Below are positions 1 to 12,330 of a stretch of 64,000 bases of DNA, piece by piece. Within the stretch, counting starts at the first letter, position 1; each line of letters begins with the position of its first letter. A program made the position numbers and the translations under genes. The notes under the pieces were generated by a model. That model saw only the letters and a program-made list of their open reading frames with translations. It ran no database searches and was not told the DNA's origin. This stretch comes from Gambelia wislizenii (lineage: Eukaryota > Chordata > Lepidosauria > Squamata > Crotaphytidae), in assembly GCA_030847615.1 (NCBI GenBank), contig JAUMIR010000004.1:99152001-99216000 (forward strand), read 5' to 3'.

Positions 1-38
1 CTCGTGGTCTCTTCCAACTCTACAATTCTATGATTCTA
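1..38 (+). mobile_element. CR1 LINE 3' end, cut by window edge
   Basis: GGTCTCTTCCAACTC followed by ATTCTATGATTCTA is the terminal sequence and 8-bp tail repeat of reptilian CR1 elements. The rest lies outside the window. Confidence 0.8.
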
Positions 39-603
39 AGTAGATCAGAATCTGCCCCCAGTCTCTAAGTTATAAAAGCAATATTATTAAGTACTGTATT
101 TTAATTAAAGTAAAAGCAATATTATTAAGTATTTTAATTTAGGAAAAAATACTAATATAGGCATACTATTTGAATTAATGCTGTTAATAATATCCTCTCC
201 ATTGACGCCCCCTTGTCGTGGGAGAGAGGCTTGCGTACCCTAATGATGTTTTGAGCTATGCTGGCCGTGGCATAATAGCCACTGGTAGGGTCTCCCATGA
301 CAGACAGGTCAAAACCGAAGGGTCTGACAAAGAGCGTCAAAGGGCAGGATGGGCTCTCTAGCCTTGTGGCAACCGTCCTAGGAGAAGGAAAACTCCAATC
401 CCAAACCCGGGCAGATGGTGCTCGTCCAACCCTGTAAGGTCAACCATCTAAGAGAAGGAAACTCTAATCAAACCTACGGCCCGAGGACCTCACTGCCACG
501 TCCATGCTTGCAAGGCCACGGCAGATGAATCTCTGGTTTAAAGGGTGAGGCCAGTTCTGTGCACGCTGTGCTCCACCAGACAAATCCATTGCACAGGCTC
601 GAT

Positions 604-721
604 AATAATATAAGGTCCCTTATTTTCACATTCTGCTTTCTCATCACATGTGGATAAGGAAACTATTTTGAAATAGTGTGATGAGAAAGCAGAACATGGA
701 AATAAGGGACCTTATATTATT
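604..721. repeat. Near-perfect 45-bp inverted repeat (hairpin, 28-nt loop)
   Basis: The left arm at 604-648 and right arm at 677-721 match at 42 of 45 positions. The loop (649-676) contains its own small palindrome, CTATTTTGAAATAG. AATAATATAAGGTCCCTTAT marks the outer end. It may be a tiny foldback element or half of an inverted duplication; no flanking duplication is evident. Confidence 0.85.
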
Positions 722-839
722 TGACTAATTTGATTAATATAAATTCCCATTCCATCAAATGTACTCTGCATATCGAAAACCGTGAGCTAAATCTAATGTC
801 AATCCTAATAGAACAGACCTGTTGAAATGAATGCAACTT

Positions 840-1014
840 GGAATCATTGAACCTTAGATTGGGAAGGGACCACAAGGGCCATCTAGCCCAACCCCCTGCA
901 ATGCAGGAATACACAGTCGAAGCACTCATAAAAGATGTCCATCCAACCTCTACTTAAAGACCTTCAAAGATGGAGACTCCACCACACTCTGAGGCAATCT
1001 GCTCTACTGTGGAA
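840..1014 (-). mobile_element. CR1 LINE 3' UTR fragment
   Basis: On the minus strand this reads as the CR1 3' region (…TGCATTGCAGGGGGTTGGGC…), with GGAGACTCCACCACACTCTG on the plus strand corresponding to the end of ORF2. It probably belongs to the same insertion as 1240-1690, split by the CR1 piece at 1015-1108. Confidence 0.8.
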
Positions 1015-1108
1015 CATAGAATCATAGAATCATAGAACTGTAGAGTTGGAAGAGACCACAAGGGCCATCCAGTCCAACCCCCTGCCACGCAGGAAATCAC
1101 GATCAAAG
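1015..1108 (-). mobile_element. Second short CR1 3' end
   Basis: TAGAATCATAGAATCATAG begins the fragment, followed by TAGAGTTGGAAGAGACCAC. This is a reverse-strand CR1 terminus with its tail repeats, apparently inserted into or next to an older CR1 copy. Confidence 0.8.
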
Positions 1109-1239
1109 CATCTTTGTATTTCCAAATGGGAGAGAGGGATAAATGGCTAACAGAAAGTGAAGAGAAATGACAAAACCCGTGTTAAAAAGGGGGGGGGGGG
1201 TAGAAGGGAGAGAGAGGATCCACAAGCAACCTCCACATT

Positions 1240-1690
1240 CACACACCTCAACATCTCTTACAGTAAAGAAGTTCTTCCTAATGTTTCAATGGAATCTCTT
1301 TTCTTGTAATTTGAAACCATTGATTAATGTTCTAGTCTGGAGTGGCAGAAAACAAGATGGTTTCATCTACTATATGACATCCCTTCAGATATTTAAAGAC
1401 AGCTAACCTTCCACCTCTCAATCTACTCTTCTCTAGGCTAAACATACCCAGCTCCTTAAGTTGTTCCTCATAAGACTTGGTTTCCAGACCTCTGATCATC
1501 TTGATCACTCTTTTCTTGACATGCTTCAGCTTGTCTATATCCCTCTTGAACTGTGGTGCCCGGAACTGGACACAGTATCCCAGGTGAGGTCTGGCCAGAG
1601 CAAAATAGAGTGGGACTACTGTTCCCCTTGATGTGGATACTTTACTCCTTTTGATTTAACCCAGAATTACATTGGCTTTTTTGGTTGCCA
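1240..1690 (-). mobile_element. CR1 LINE ORF2 C-terminal region (decayed)
   Basis: Plus-strand words such as TTCTTCCTAATGTTTCAATG, AGGCTAAACATACCCAGCTC and CCCGGAACTGGACACAGTAT are the reverse complement of the CR1 ORF2 end (…LRELGMFSLEKR…-type). The frame is broken in several places. Confidence 0.8.
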
Positions 1691-1849
1691 CATCACACTA
1701 TTGACTCATGTTTAGCTGTGGCCCTATCATTTCCTTGTTCCTCCTTGTGCCCTGAACATAACAAAAACAAAACCCCACACCTTTTAATTATTTTTAACCT
1801 CCCTACCAAGCCTGAGCTCACTCTGAGCTTTAGCTTTTCTAACTTTTAC

Positions 1850-2310
1850 CCTACAAATATTGAGTATTAATTTGTATTCCTCTTTGGTGATTCCCCCCCC
1901 TTCCATTTCTTATACATCTCTCTTTTAAATCTCAGCTCATCTGAAAGTTCTTTGTACACCCACCCTGGTTTCTTTAGACACTTCCCACTTTTCCTCCTCA
2001 CTGGAATTGTTTGCAACTGTGCCTTCAGTATCTCACCTTTAAGGAACTCCCATGCACCATGAACTTCCTTCCCTTTGAGCATTTCTGACCATGGGATTTC
2101 ACCCAGTCTTTCCCTAAGTTTACCAAAATTGGCTTTCTTGAAGTCCAGAGTGTGTTTGACTACATCTGGCTTCCCCTTTCTTCTGTATAACAAATCCCAA
2201 GAGGACATGGTCACTCCCACCCAAAGATCCCACTATTTCCACCCCATTGACCAGTTCATCTCTATTGGTTAGGATCAAATCCAAAATAGCTTGTTGTTTC
2301 CTCTGCCTTT
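1850..2310 (-). mobile_element. CR1 LINE ORF2 endonuclease–RT linker relic
   Basis: A minus-strand open frame (1867-2220, 117 codons) contains KPDVVKHTLDFKKANFGKLR, GEIPWSEMLKGK and KPGWVYKELSDELRFKREMY, the linker between endonuclease and reverse transcriptase of CR1 ORF2. The reverse transcriptase expected next on the minus strand is missing: the sequence passes almost directly to the ORF2 C-terminal part at 1690, implying a large internal deletion. Confidence 0.75.
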
Positions 2311-2330
2311 TATAGAATGAAATTGTCTGA

Positions 2331-2790
2331 AAGGCTGTTAGTCATATAAGACTTGTTAGTCATGTAAGTCCCATTCGTTTTAATAGGACTACATTAGACA
2401 GAGGTACTGCTGGATTTAATCCTGTATTACCCAATGCACATCCCAAGTACGAATATGACATTGTAGCACTTCTAATAGAAATATGCCATGCAGTTCTTCT
2501 ATCTTTTCCTCCTTAACAGATTTTTCAGGGGTGGGGAGAGATAATGTGTGTGTGTTTTAGCCACTGTAAAATTTAATGAATGAGGCAGACTGATTGGATG
2601 GATAATGTCTTGTTTTGAAGTGGCCGAAATCTCAGGGAAGGATGAAAAATTATATATTTGGCAATCTTAAAAGCTTTATACATTTTGAAGGCTAGAAGAC
2701 CTCAGATTAGCCCAACATGATTATAGCAGCTACACAAATTTTAGTCTAGAGAATTAGCCTGATACTGAACTAATTTTGCTTATGCAGAAA
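2331..2790. other. Putative SLC1A7 intron, nothing recognised
   Basis: AT-rich sequence with only short chance open frames. No splice-bounded coding stretch or repeat family was recognised. Confidence 0.5.
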
Positions 2791-3009
2791 CAGAGCCAGT
2801 ATGTTGTAGTGGTTTGAGTGTTGGACAATCCCCACTCAGCCATGGAAACTCACTGGGTAACCTTGGGCAACTCATACTTTCTTAGTCTAAGAGGAAGGCA
2901 ATGGCAAACCTCTGCTGAACTAATTTTTGCCAAGAAAGCCCTATGATTGGGTTTCCATACATTGGAGCCGACTTGCAGGCACACAAGAAGAAGAACAACA
3001 ACAACAACG
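2791..3009 (+). mobile_element. tRNA-derived SINE (ACA/MIR-like), (AAC)n tail
   Basis: The head, GTTGTAGTGGTTTGAGTG then TTGGACAATCCCCACTCAGC, carries a degraded tRNA-like promoter. The body (AACCTTGGGCAACTCA, GGAAGGCAATGGCAAACC) and the AACAACAACAAC tail are typical of squamate tRNA-SINEs. Confidence 0.85.
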
Positions 3010-6000
3010 TAGGGGAGGACTCATAGAAGAAACTTGCACAAATAGCTCGCATGTTTTGGGATATTTATAAGAGCATCATTCTTGCTTCCTTTGCAAGTAT
3101 AAGCCACTGCAAAAATACTGAAATAAAATACAACCTAAGGATTTGGTATAAGGTGAAACAAAGCTTTGTGATAACAGAAGGCTGTCATCCAAACTTTTAA
3201 AACTATTTCCTCAAGTAGCAAATGTTATTCTAGATACCAAAAGGGTTCTTCTCCTGTAATATGGTGACTGTCATTTTGATGAAGTCGTGCAGAGTTCAGG
3301 CTGAAGCGCAGCTTAACATTTATCATAAATTTGGCAAAAACATTGTAGTGGGATTTATCATTCAGGTGGTGGGATTCAGCATTCAGTCATCCAGTAAATC
3401 AATTAAGAAAATGCACGGCTTTTCTGCTTGCCTATCTCTAATCCTGCAGGTTTTGTTTTCAGTTCATTGCTTGGGGAGGGGGTGTATAATAGAATAAAAT
3501 TAGATTTCACTGTATTTCAGCTTCACCCTCTGCACTGAAATCCCTCCACTGTAATCCCAGGAATTGGGGGACTGGTTGTGATTAACTCACACTGAAATTT
3601 TAGCCATTGTGTTCTAATATGCTGAATGCTATTAACTGCTCTATCAAATTAAGAAAAAAAGAGTTTAATTAATTCTTAGGAGGTTTAATGCATCAAAAAT
3701 ACCAGATTTATTGTTCAGTTTAACAAACAGAAAAGATCAAAAGCAAAAGGATCAAGACTTTAGAAGCAACATTCTTATATGGCCAGACAGTTCATGCAAC
3801 GTGCTGTGTACGTGGTGTATTCGCTGTAACCCTTTCCAGAAAACCAATGTAGCATATTTCAGCTTCTGAGGACATAATTATGTACTCTTATTTACCTTAT
3901 AATCTGTTTTGCCACTCTTCTCTGAAAGTGAAAAGTTAAGTTACAATAAAAGGTCTAAGTCAAATGATGCTTCTTGTTTTAATACAGACCCTGTGGAGCC
4001 TGGCGTCAGTGAAAATAAACATATCTATTCAGTTAAAATAAAGACTATTCACAGTTATACTGTAATCCACTTTAGCATTTTCAAAGACACTTTTTGTGCC
4101 ACTCTCAAGGTCTTGTTTATAAAACACTGAAGTTATTAACTAGTATAGAAATCAATTTAACACCCACTTATGAAGTTACCATATTACAGGATGCAGTATA
4201 GTATATGTATTTGTTGCATGTCTTATTGATATGAGCATCATGTACTATCTTAAATTTTTATTTGCATGCTAAGTAAGCTTCAAAATGTAAAAAGCAAAGA
4301 ACAGGTGCACCCAACTAGCACAAGTAAAAAAATGTGCTACTGCTTCTAAAGTCTGGCCCCTGACCCTGTCACACAAAACAGTTGTAAAATAATAGTACTG
4401 TATTACAATGTTTATTTACTCAATGGAAAAATAACATGAAAAATATATGCCATTTGTTTTAATAAAGTTTCTATTAAAGTCCTTGTACAACAAAATGCAA
4501 AATTTCCATACTCGTACCCAGATTTGCTGGAGAGAACTGCAAACATTTCAACAAGAAATATTCTTGTGCTTTTTGCAGCAATTTCATGTGGAAAATAAGC
4601 CTCCCAAAATGGGGGGAGACATCCCCTCCAAAAGTAAAAGGAAGTTACAAGGAAGATGTGGCCATAGGGGAAGGGGAGGGAATCCCTTTTTATTGTTAAA
4701 CCCAGAGTAAATATTCAAGAATTCATAAATTCAGCTGCCAGCTCTCATCTGTTCTTGATTTGTGGATGATGGAGCTGTGAAAGAAGAAATGCTTTTCTTA
4801 AAAGCACTGGAAACCACATCAAATGCTTCCAACATCATGGCAACAGTTTCTGACTAATGATTATCTCATTGCTATGAAAGGAATTACCTGATGATTTCTC
4901 CAGATCAAGCTACCGTTAAATTCACAACAGCAAACCAAGCCAGAAGCTTTTAATGGCTGGCTAGGATATGAACACCATGGAATCTAGAGGGACTTTTGCT
5001 TGTAATATAACCAGATGGCTTTTACTGATGCAGTAGAAAGGAATTGTTAATATATAAAATAAGTGTGCAGGTGGACTTGGACGAAAGTTGAATTTTGTAT
5101 TGGTGTTGTGTAATAATTTCCTCAATAATATCCAACACGCTGCCATTGTGATGTAGAGGTGACCCTAGACTCTTAGAGGTGATGCTAGTGGCACACAGGT
5201 TCTGGGCAGGTTCTACCAAGATGTCAAGGCTTCAGGTATGGCCCTAGTGACAGCCTGCATGCCTGTAGTCCAAGATCAGCCTAGCTAAGTATAGGTTGAT
5301 GAGCTGGTCACAGCAACAATGGATACAATGATGGCATGCACTAGTTGTGAGCCACATTGGTGGGAATATTTGCACTGAGAAGATCATAGATCTCCAAGAT
5401 ATCAATAGTAATACAGTGCCATATCTGTGCATGGCAATTTATAAAGAAAGAGAAAAATATTTACAAGAGTAAACAATCTAGAAAACAATCTAGACACAAG
5501 GAAGACAAGTAGGGTGGTGTGGTGGAGACAGAGGCAGGGGTTTCTTACATCTATGTAAGTTTAAGTTCCACTGTCATTGTAGAAATTCTAGAAAGAGAAA
5601 GACAGGTGTTACTTTTGGTATAACCACACCATTGCCACTTCAGGGATAGGTTTCACCATTTGTAAAGGAAAAGTTGGATATAATTCAGCCACACTGTCTA
5701 ACCTGCCACCAAAATAAGTGGAATGTTTCCCATTGCTGAGATGATGGTCCATGAATTATAAAAGGACATTTAAATTAAGGCAAAATAATGAACAGGTGAT
5801 GGGTCTGAAGTGAGACCAACAAAAGGTACAACATGACCTGCTGCATCTCTCACTTATCTATAGCAGTTGCTTTACAGACATTGTCAGATTACCAGCTGTG
5901 TTATGGCCTACAGTTAATGTCTGATCATACGTTAGCTCCAAGGTGACAAATCCTAGAGGGGTCTAATAATGAGATTGCCCTGTCTTTGGAACATGCTCAT

Positions 6001-6523
6001 TAATAAGATCATCATCTGTAATAAGATTACTCTGCCACCAGATAGTGTAGTGATAAGGTTTGAGTTGTAATGGGCAAGTCCACAAAAGTAATTAACTGTT
6101 GAGAAGCAGTCCATTAGAAGGGCTAACTGGAAAGTGAGAAAAATCCAGCTAAGGCTACATCTTGTTAATATCATTCAAAAGTCTGGAAACAAGGATGTTC
6201 AAGCCAGAGGACAGCAAGAAGAAAAGCAAACATGCAAGTCATCACTTCACACACATATATGTACACACACAATGAATTGGACAAAATTCAACTGGTGCCG
6301 CCCACCAATTGAATGGCTTTTGTCAGCTGAACACAGATGTTGCCCATTCTTTTTTTTTTTAAAGTAAATTTTAAACAGAACAAATGAGAAAAGTCCATTA
6401 AGTCTTCTGCATATACCGGCCTAAATCCATTTCTAGATCTAAATTGAGTAGGACCGTTGAATCAGTTGATGACTGCCAAATGAACACTAATGTAAATTCC
6501 ATTGGTTCAATGGATCTATGCTA
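3010..6523. other. Putative SLC1A7 intron, no gene recognised
   Basis: AT-rich sequence with no convincing coding exon on either strand. A minus-strand region at about 5000-5440 holds overlapping short open frames (60-65 codons) with no recognisable motif. Only short low-complexity runs are otherwise seen. Confidence 0.5.
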
Positions 6524-6612
6524 TTAGAATCACAGAATCATAGAATTGTAGAGTTGGAAGAGACCACAAGGGTCATCCAGTCCAACCCCCCACCACGCAA
6601 TTAGGGATCAGC
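6524..6612 (-). mobile_element. CR1 LINE 3' end fragment
   Basis: AATCACAGAATCATAGAATT followed by GTAGAGTTGGAAGAGACCAC is a reverse-strand CR1 terminus of about 90 bp. Confidence 0.85.
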
Positions 6613-8864
6613 AATTGGATTTAGGCCACTGTCTATTTCTTACCTTGGATTAAGTGAATTCAGCCATTATCTAGCAAAGGAGAAATTAGTTGCACTGAAC
6701 TCAAAACTCAAGCAACAGCTGCTGCCACACTTTCTCATGGGCTTCAAGTATTCAACATGGAAATGAAGCCAGATTGGCAAAGACACACAATCTAAAGATA
6801 GACTCCTACCTTTTTCCTGGCCTGGTGCTTTAAGCAATGATAGCTGAGAATCCACAGATATGCCAACAGAACAATAATGGCACAATTCACATACATTTCA
6901 CACTCAGCTGAAGGGGTAGCTGGAACTTGGGAGCTGTAAACCCCTATAAACTGCTCATTTGAAACCATATTCTAGTGCTTACAAAAACACCCCTATTCAT
7001 TCAAAGAAATTCTAGGTTTTGCATTGTTTAATTTGATCCCCCCCCCCGACTAGAGCTATATAAGTGCCTAATACATTCACAACCATTTAAGTCATGGCTA
7101 TGTATTTAAGATTTGAGTCAGTTTAGTTCCTTCCTTCCAAGTCCAGCTCTGTTTATCTACCCAGCTCTCTGCTTAAACAACTTTCTCTATTTCTGAATGA
7201 TGTTACCCTCAAATGCCTAACTCTGCAAAAGGGGCTGGCCGCAAAACCCATTCATCTGATGCCTCTCTGTCTTGTTCTGTTCCACCAGATGAGAAGCCAT
7301 CTGGATATTGCTTTGAAATAGATGGATTATGGATGAAGTTGTCGAAGGGGATTAGTGTGATTAGAAAGGCATTAATCCTGTCAAGAAGTAATGGTCAAGT
7401 ATTAACCACCAGCAGTCACCACAAGTCCCGTGTTTGTTTTCATTCATTCACCTCTCAATCAGATTCTCATTTTATAATTGCTTGCTGTGGAAGAGCCCTT
7501 TGTAAGTAAGATTGCCCAGCAAGAGTCCCCTTTGTCAACAACATTAACAGTGTTTTTTTTGTGGCATGATTGTTGTCTAGCAGAAAACAAACACTGAATT
7601 CCTTGGTTTGTGATTGCATGCATGTTCTATCAGTCATGCTTCTCATTACTCTTCATGGCAAGGTCATTTTCTGGAGTGGGTGGCAGAGAGAAATACCTTT
7701 GTATCACATCTTGTTCAAACAGAAATAGTTTGGAGAAAAAGTTTTGAAAATTATTCCTCCCTCCCTCTCACAGTCAATGCCAGTTCATTCATAAAACATA
7801 TCTGCAAAGCACTTTACTTACAGTAATAAAGCAGCAATGTCTTAATGTGGCAAACAAGTTTCAGACCACTTATATTACAGGTACATGATGTGACAGGGAG
7901 CCATAAATGCTCAAGACATCACACCACCACATGTACACACATTTGGTGTTGTGTGATGTAAAACTCCCTCCCCATGAAAACCATGATTAACCTTGCTTTA
8001 GTATAGAGTGGAGAAAAAAGGTCATTTCACAGATTACTTCTTCCAGTATGGATGTTAATCACATAATAGCACAGAGGAGGTTTTTTCTCACAGTGTCTGG
8101 ATATTTATATTTAGGCTACTTGCAAACATTAATTTTTGGACAGTAACAGATGCAGCTTCCTTCTTATTGCTGCAGTGGCACACCAATCTTGATATTATTC
8201 TGGTACCTATCATCAGCTTTTCATACAGTTAAAGAGAAAAATAATGAATACTCTTTCCAAATGTTGGAGTTTACTACTGTATGTGTAACAGAAATGCAAC
8301 CCCGCCCTCACCCATGGATCTGTACATTGCAAATCTGCAAATAAGGGAAGCAAGCAGGTCTCAGTGTTGCAAAACACTACAGAAATATGTCAAAGGAAGA
8401 TGAGCATTTTCCAAATTAAACACAATTTTTAAAAATAATTAAGTCGGGATAACTCATCCAACAGAGAATCTGAGTAGAAAGGCAAATGATTATCAAAAAC
8501 AGCAGTATTATGAACAATCTGGTAAAAGAAGATTGCTTTGTACTTAGCTATATAGAATTTGAATCAGCAAACAAAGACCAAATGCAACAAGGCTGGAAAA
8601 AACTCTACTCACATTGACTTGAACATGAGTAGGATGCTCCACCCAACTAGGCATGCTGATGAGTATCCCTGATCACAGTGGAGTATTATACTCACGTTCA
8701 AGTAAATGTAAGTAGAACTCCTTTTCAGATCTTGCTACTGAACACACTGAAGTGTAGAAAATGTGTGTGTGGGAGCTCAGTGTACAGTGGGAGATAGGGC
8801 ATAGGGTGGGTTGGTATGTTGAATTCACAGGTCTGAGTCTTAGGACTTGGCCCCTCTTCTTTGA
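6613..8864. other. Putative SLC1A7 intron, nothing recognised
   Basis: Short open frames occur (for example 7213-7509, 98 codons), but none shows splice-bounded or family-like protein sequence. The composition is that of AT-rich intron. Confidence 0.5.
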
Positions 8865-9540
8865 GGGTTTGTCTGGACTATTAAAACCCCCAAATCCCCC
8901 TGCAAATTCCCCCGAATCTGCTGCAATCAGGCCACATGATGTATTTCCCTTTCCCCGAATCTGAGGTGATCAGGCCACACGTCGCATGGCCCAGATTCAG
9001 GGCATTCCAGGATATTCTACCTAGATGCAGAGTATTGACAATTTGGGGGTTCCTCCACATTTTCATCCATTGCCACTGCTGACACTGCTGCCACTGCTCC
9101 TGCTACTGTGAACATTTTAAAAAATTCAGGAGGCAATTCCCAGCCAAAGGAAGAGGTTTTCCCCCTTCCCCTGGCTCAGCAGCTACTGCCTTCGCCTGCT
9201 CTCCACTCGTTCTCCACTCACCCATCGCGTCCTTCAAGCTCTTCCATCGCTTTCTTCAACTCCCTCTTCCTGCGACTGGTGAGTGGGAGAGCAGACATAG
9301 GCAGTGCTGCCAAGCCAGGGGAGGGGAGAAAACCTCTGCCTTCAGTCAGAAGCTGCCTCCTGAGCTTTAATTTATGGTCAAGGTTGTAGTGGTGGCGGTG
9401 GACAAAACTCCGCAGGGAGAGTGAAGACAAGGTACCCCACGTTCCTGCAGAGAATAATAATGTGCAGGGCTTTGGGGCAAATGTGGGGGCATGCAGGCAG
9501 AACTCCATTTAGAGTTTTTGTCCCATGTGTAGACAGGGTC
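8865..9540. mobile_element. Non-autonomous DNA transposon, TTTGTCTACAC-type TIR, copy A
   Basis: The left end GGTTTGTCTGGACTA leads into AAAACCCCCAAATCCCCC, and the right end is TTTTTGTCCCATGTGTAGAC. Related ends occur at about 14226-14480 and 15189-15813. The interior is GC-richer and has only chance open frames. Confidence 0.65.
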
Positions 9541-9910
9541 AGAGGAAGGGGAAGAAACTCAGGGTAAGAACACTGCCCCGAAAGGTGTTTTGAAAAAGTC
9601 GTGCTATTAGCCCCAGTTGTTGCAGGCTGCTTTGGAAGGCCTACAGTAGACTATCCAGGGATCTCATCCCCTTTCCTCCCTCCTTTACCTCATTTGTTGA
9701 ACTTGTTTTTTATTTGAATGACATGGTCTAACAACTGTAGTTGATGCATAATTATCATGTCCTCAAGACTCAGGTTTGGGGCATTAATTCTCAGGGTCTA
9801 GGATACTCTTGACCTTGCAGCTTTAGCCCTATATCCTACTCCCATGTTCAGTCTACCCCACTCAGGCTGAACACTTGAAGAGGGCTTTAGCCTTAAGGTC
9901 TTTCATCATA

Positions 9911-10092
9911 ACAGCCAGAGCGGTGTAGTGGTTAGAGCATTGGACTATGACTCTGGAGACCCAGGTTCAAATTCCCACTCAGCTATGAAAACCCACTGGG
10001 TGACCTTGGTCAAGTCACGCTCTCTCAAGCCTCAGAGGAAAGCAATGGCAACCCCCCTCTGAACAAATCTTTAAGGCACACAACAACAAAGC
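9911..10092 (+). mobile_element. tRNA-derived SINE (ACA/MIR-like)
   Basis: CGGTGTAGTGGTTAGAGCAT, CAGGTTCAAATTCCCACTCA and TGACCTTGGTCAAGTCACGC are followed by a CACAACAACAAAG tail. The A and B boxes are clear. Confidence 0.88.
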
Positions 10093-10200
10093 TTTCATTT
10101 CTGGAAACTGTCTGCAGATTGGCAACCAATGGCCCGTGGACCAACACCAGTCCTGGGACCACCACTTTGAGTAGCGTTTGTCTAGACTGAAGCCATATAG

Positions 10201-10232
10201 GGCTTTATTTATTTATTTATTTATTTTATTTA
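10201..10232 (+). repeat. (TTTA)n microsatellite
   Basis: About six TTTA units followed by a degenerate T/A run. Confidence 0.9.
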
Positions 10233-10524
10233 AATATAGGGCTTTATAGCTCATAACCAGCACTTTGAATTGTGCTGCCTTGAGATCTGAAGGTGAGACA
10301 AAAATATAACCAATATATAACATATGCAGTGTTGCCTGATATCTCCACTACTAAAACATAGCTGTCACCTGTATTTTCAAGTGGCATATTATTGGTATGC
10401 TACTTGATAAGGTACTGACGCATATAGACATGTGTGTCAAAACATGCATAGGCTAATTTATATATATAAATACAATTACATAATAATACAATTACATAAT
10501 ACATGTATGTAAAAAAAAACATTC

Positions 10525-10712
10525 TGACCCTGTGAATATCCAAATCCGTGAATACTCAAGTCCCATCATATGCAATGGCATAGCAAAATGGTGTCCCTTA
10601 TATAAGATGGCAAAATCAAGGTTTGCTTTTTGGATTATTATTTTTTAAGAATATTTTCAAGCCGTGAATACTTAAATCCGTGAATGCCGTGAATGTGAAG
10701 GGACAACTGTAC
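10525..10712. mobile_element. Tigger-like MITE, left-truncated copy
   Basis: The interior (AAAATGGTGTCCCTTATATA, AGATGGCAAAATCAAGGTTT) and right end GGGACAACTGTA match the fuller copy at 49684-49891. The left TIR is degraded. Confidence 0.75.
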
Positions 10713-11059
10713 TGCCTAGCTATCTCCTTGCACTCTCTGGGCAATATCATGAAAGCTTATCAAGTTATGATTAGGTCTGATTTAACTTCAGCACTATCTT
10801 ATGAAACACACCAAATAGTTCTGAGGCAAATGTATTACAGCAGAAGCACCAGATGGCCACCACATCTGAAAAAATAACCTGAAATAATCAGTGATTAGAT
10901 GAAGTGAGGGCTTAAGATATTGAATGGAAACTCATCACTTTAAAAATGGGGAAAACTTTTTTTAATATCAGGATTTCCCTAATCTTATTTTAACAACTTC
11001 ATCAACTAATGGAAGAGAAAAAGAATAAATGGCAACTTTCCATTGAGGTGTCACTTTCT

Positions 11060-12330
11060 TTTTGGCTGCTGCTAGTGCCTCCCTTACAATGTCCCTGGCT
11101 TCAGTCATTCTTCTTAACTTTAATTTGTGATATTGTCTGTGCCACAATATGACCCCATTCTTGTTTTTGCAGAGAGAATGAACCTTCTCTATCTCCTGCT
11201 TCCAATTATGTAAACCACCTGATTTCTATATTGGCCATCAGGTGATATCCATTTATACAATCATCTCTTTGGTTACTTGAAGAATATGTTTGCAATGAAC
11301 AGACTATTGGCCTTGCAAAATTCAATCAGTCACTTTCCTGCTTCATTTCTTGATCCTAGAGCAAAGTTTTCTGCAATCTTTGTTTCTGCTATCTCCTACT
11401 TTTGCATTCTAATCGCCAATGATTAATAAGAAGTCCTGTTCGCATGTGTGATCAATTTCTTTCTGGAATCCAGCATGGAAACTTTTAATTTCTTCTTCTT
11501 CTGCCTCTATAGTTAGAGTATAAACTTGGAGTATGGTAATACTGTCATCTCAATAAATGTTATTGATATGATGCTCTCATATTTTGCATTAGGGTTAGGG
11601 TTAGGGTTAGCTTTTGCTATATCTCTCCTTGCTATTAATGCTACCCCATTTTGTCTTAGATTTTCATTTCCTGAGTAAAACACTGTAATTATCTGACTCA
11701 AAATGTCCCATTCCTGTCTACTTTAGCTTGCTCACCTTGAGTGTTGCAATGTTTATAAGTTCCATTTCTTATTTTACTATGTCTAGCTTCCCCTGATCCA
11801 TACTTCTCACATTCCATGTCCCTACAATATTTGTTGTGCAGCTTCAGCCTTTCCTTTCATCTCTGAGCGTGTCAAACAGCTCGTTCTTTCAGCCTGAGTC
11901 CAGTTGCCTCATTAGCCACAGTGCTACTCACAATTTTTCTCTGCTCTTCTCCAGTAGCTCGCTGAGTGCCATCCAACCTGGGAGTGTCATCTCCTGGCAC
12001 TATCTCTTGTTTCACTTTGGATTGTTTGATCATAGGGTTTTCCTGGTAAAAGATCTTCAAAAGGAGGTTTACCATGTCTCCTTCTGTGCAGTACTAACAA
12101 GTGTCAGCTATGGTGCCACTGCTGTTGTCTCTGAAAGATCCTCTGCCAATGGCACCCCCCAGTACTGCTGCCACCCAGTCGCTGTTTGGCACATTTAGTC
12201 TGGCTCCTAAGCAAAAGCCTGCCTGACATGAGAGACCCTACCAGCAATACTGCTGCCATCAGCATAGCCTCTTGCCTCACAGGAGCACACAATCCCACCA
12301 CGGGGTGGGGGTGGAGGTTGGGAAATAGTG
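11060..12330 (-). mobile_element. Decayed LINE relic (endonuclease region), minus strand
   Basis: A minus-strand frame at 11513-11701 reads GNENLRQNGVALIARRDIA, resembling the start of a LINE endonuclease domain. The surrounding sequence on the minus strand continues in broken frames. The clade is not assigned. A (TTAGGG)3 tract sits inside it (11590-11611). Confidence 0.45.
11588..11612 (+). repeat. Interstitial telomeric repeat, about 3.5 units
   Basis: ATTAGGGTTAGGGTTAGGG is followed by TTAGC: perfect TTAGGG units embedded in AT-rich intron. Confidence 0.95.

Noticed and set aside
5000..5440. Coding exon on the minus strand
   Set aside because: Several short frames overlap, but with stops between them, no splice consensus and no known motif.
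9218..9508. Protein-coding gene in overlapping 93-96 codon frames
   Set aside because: The frames lie inside a MITE and have no matching motif or splice context.
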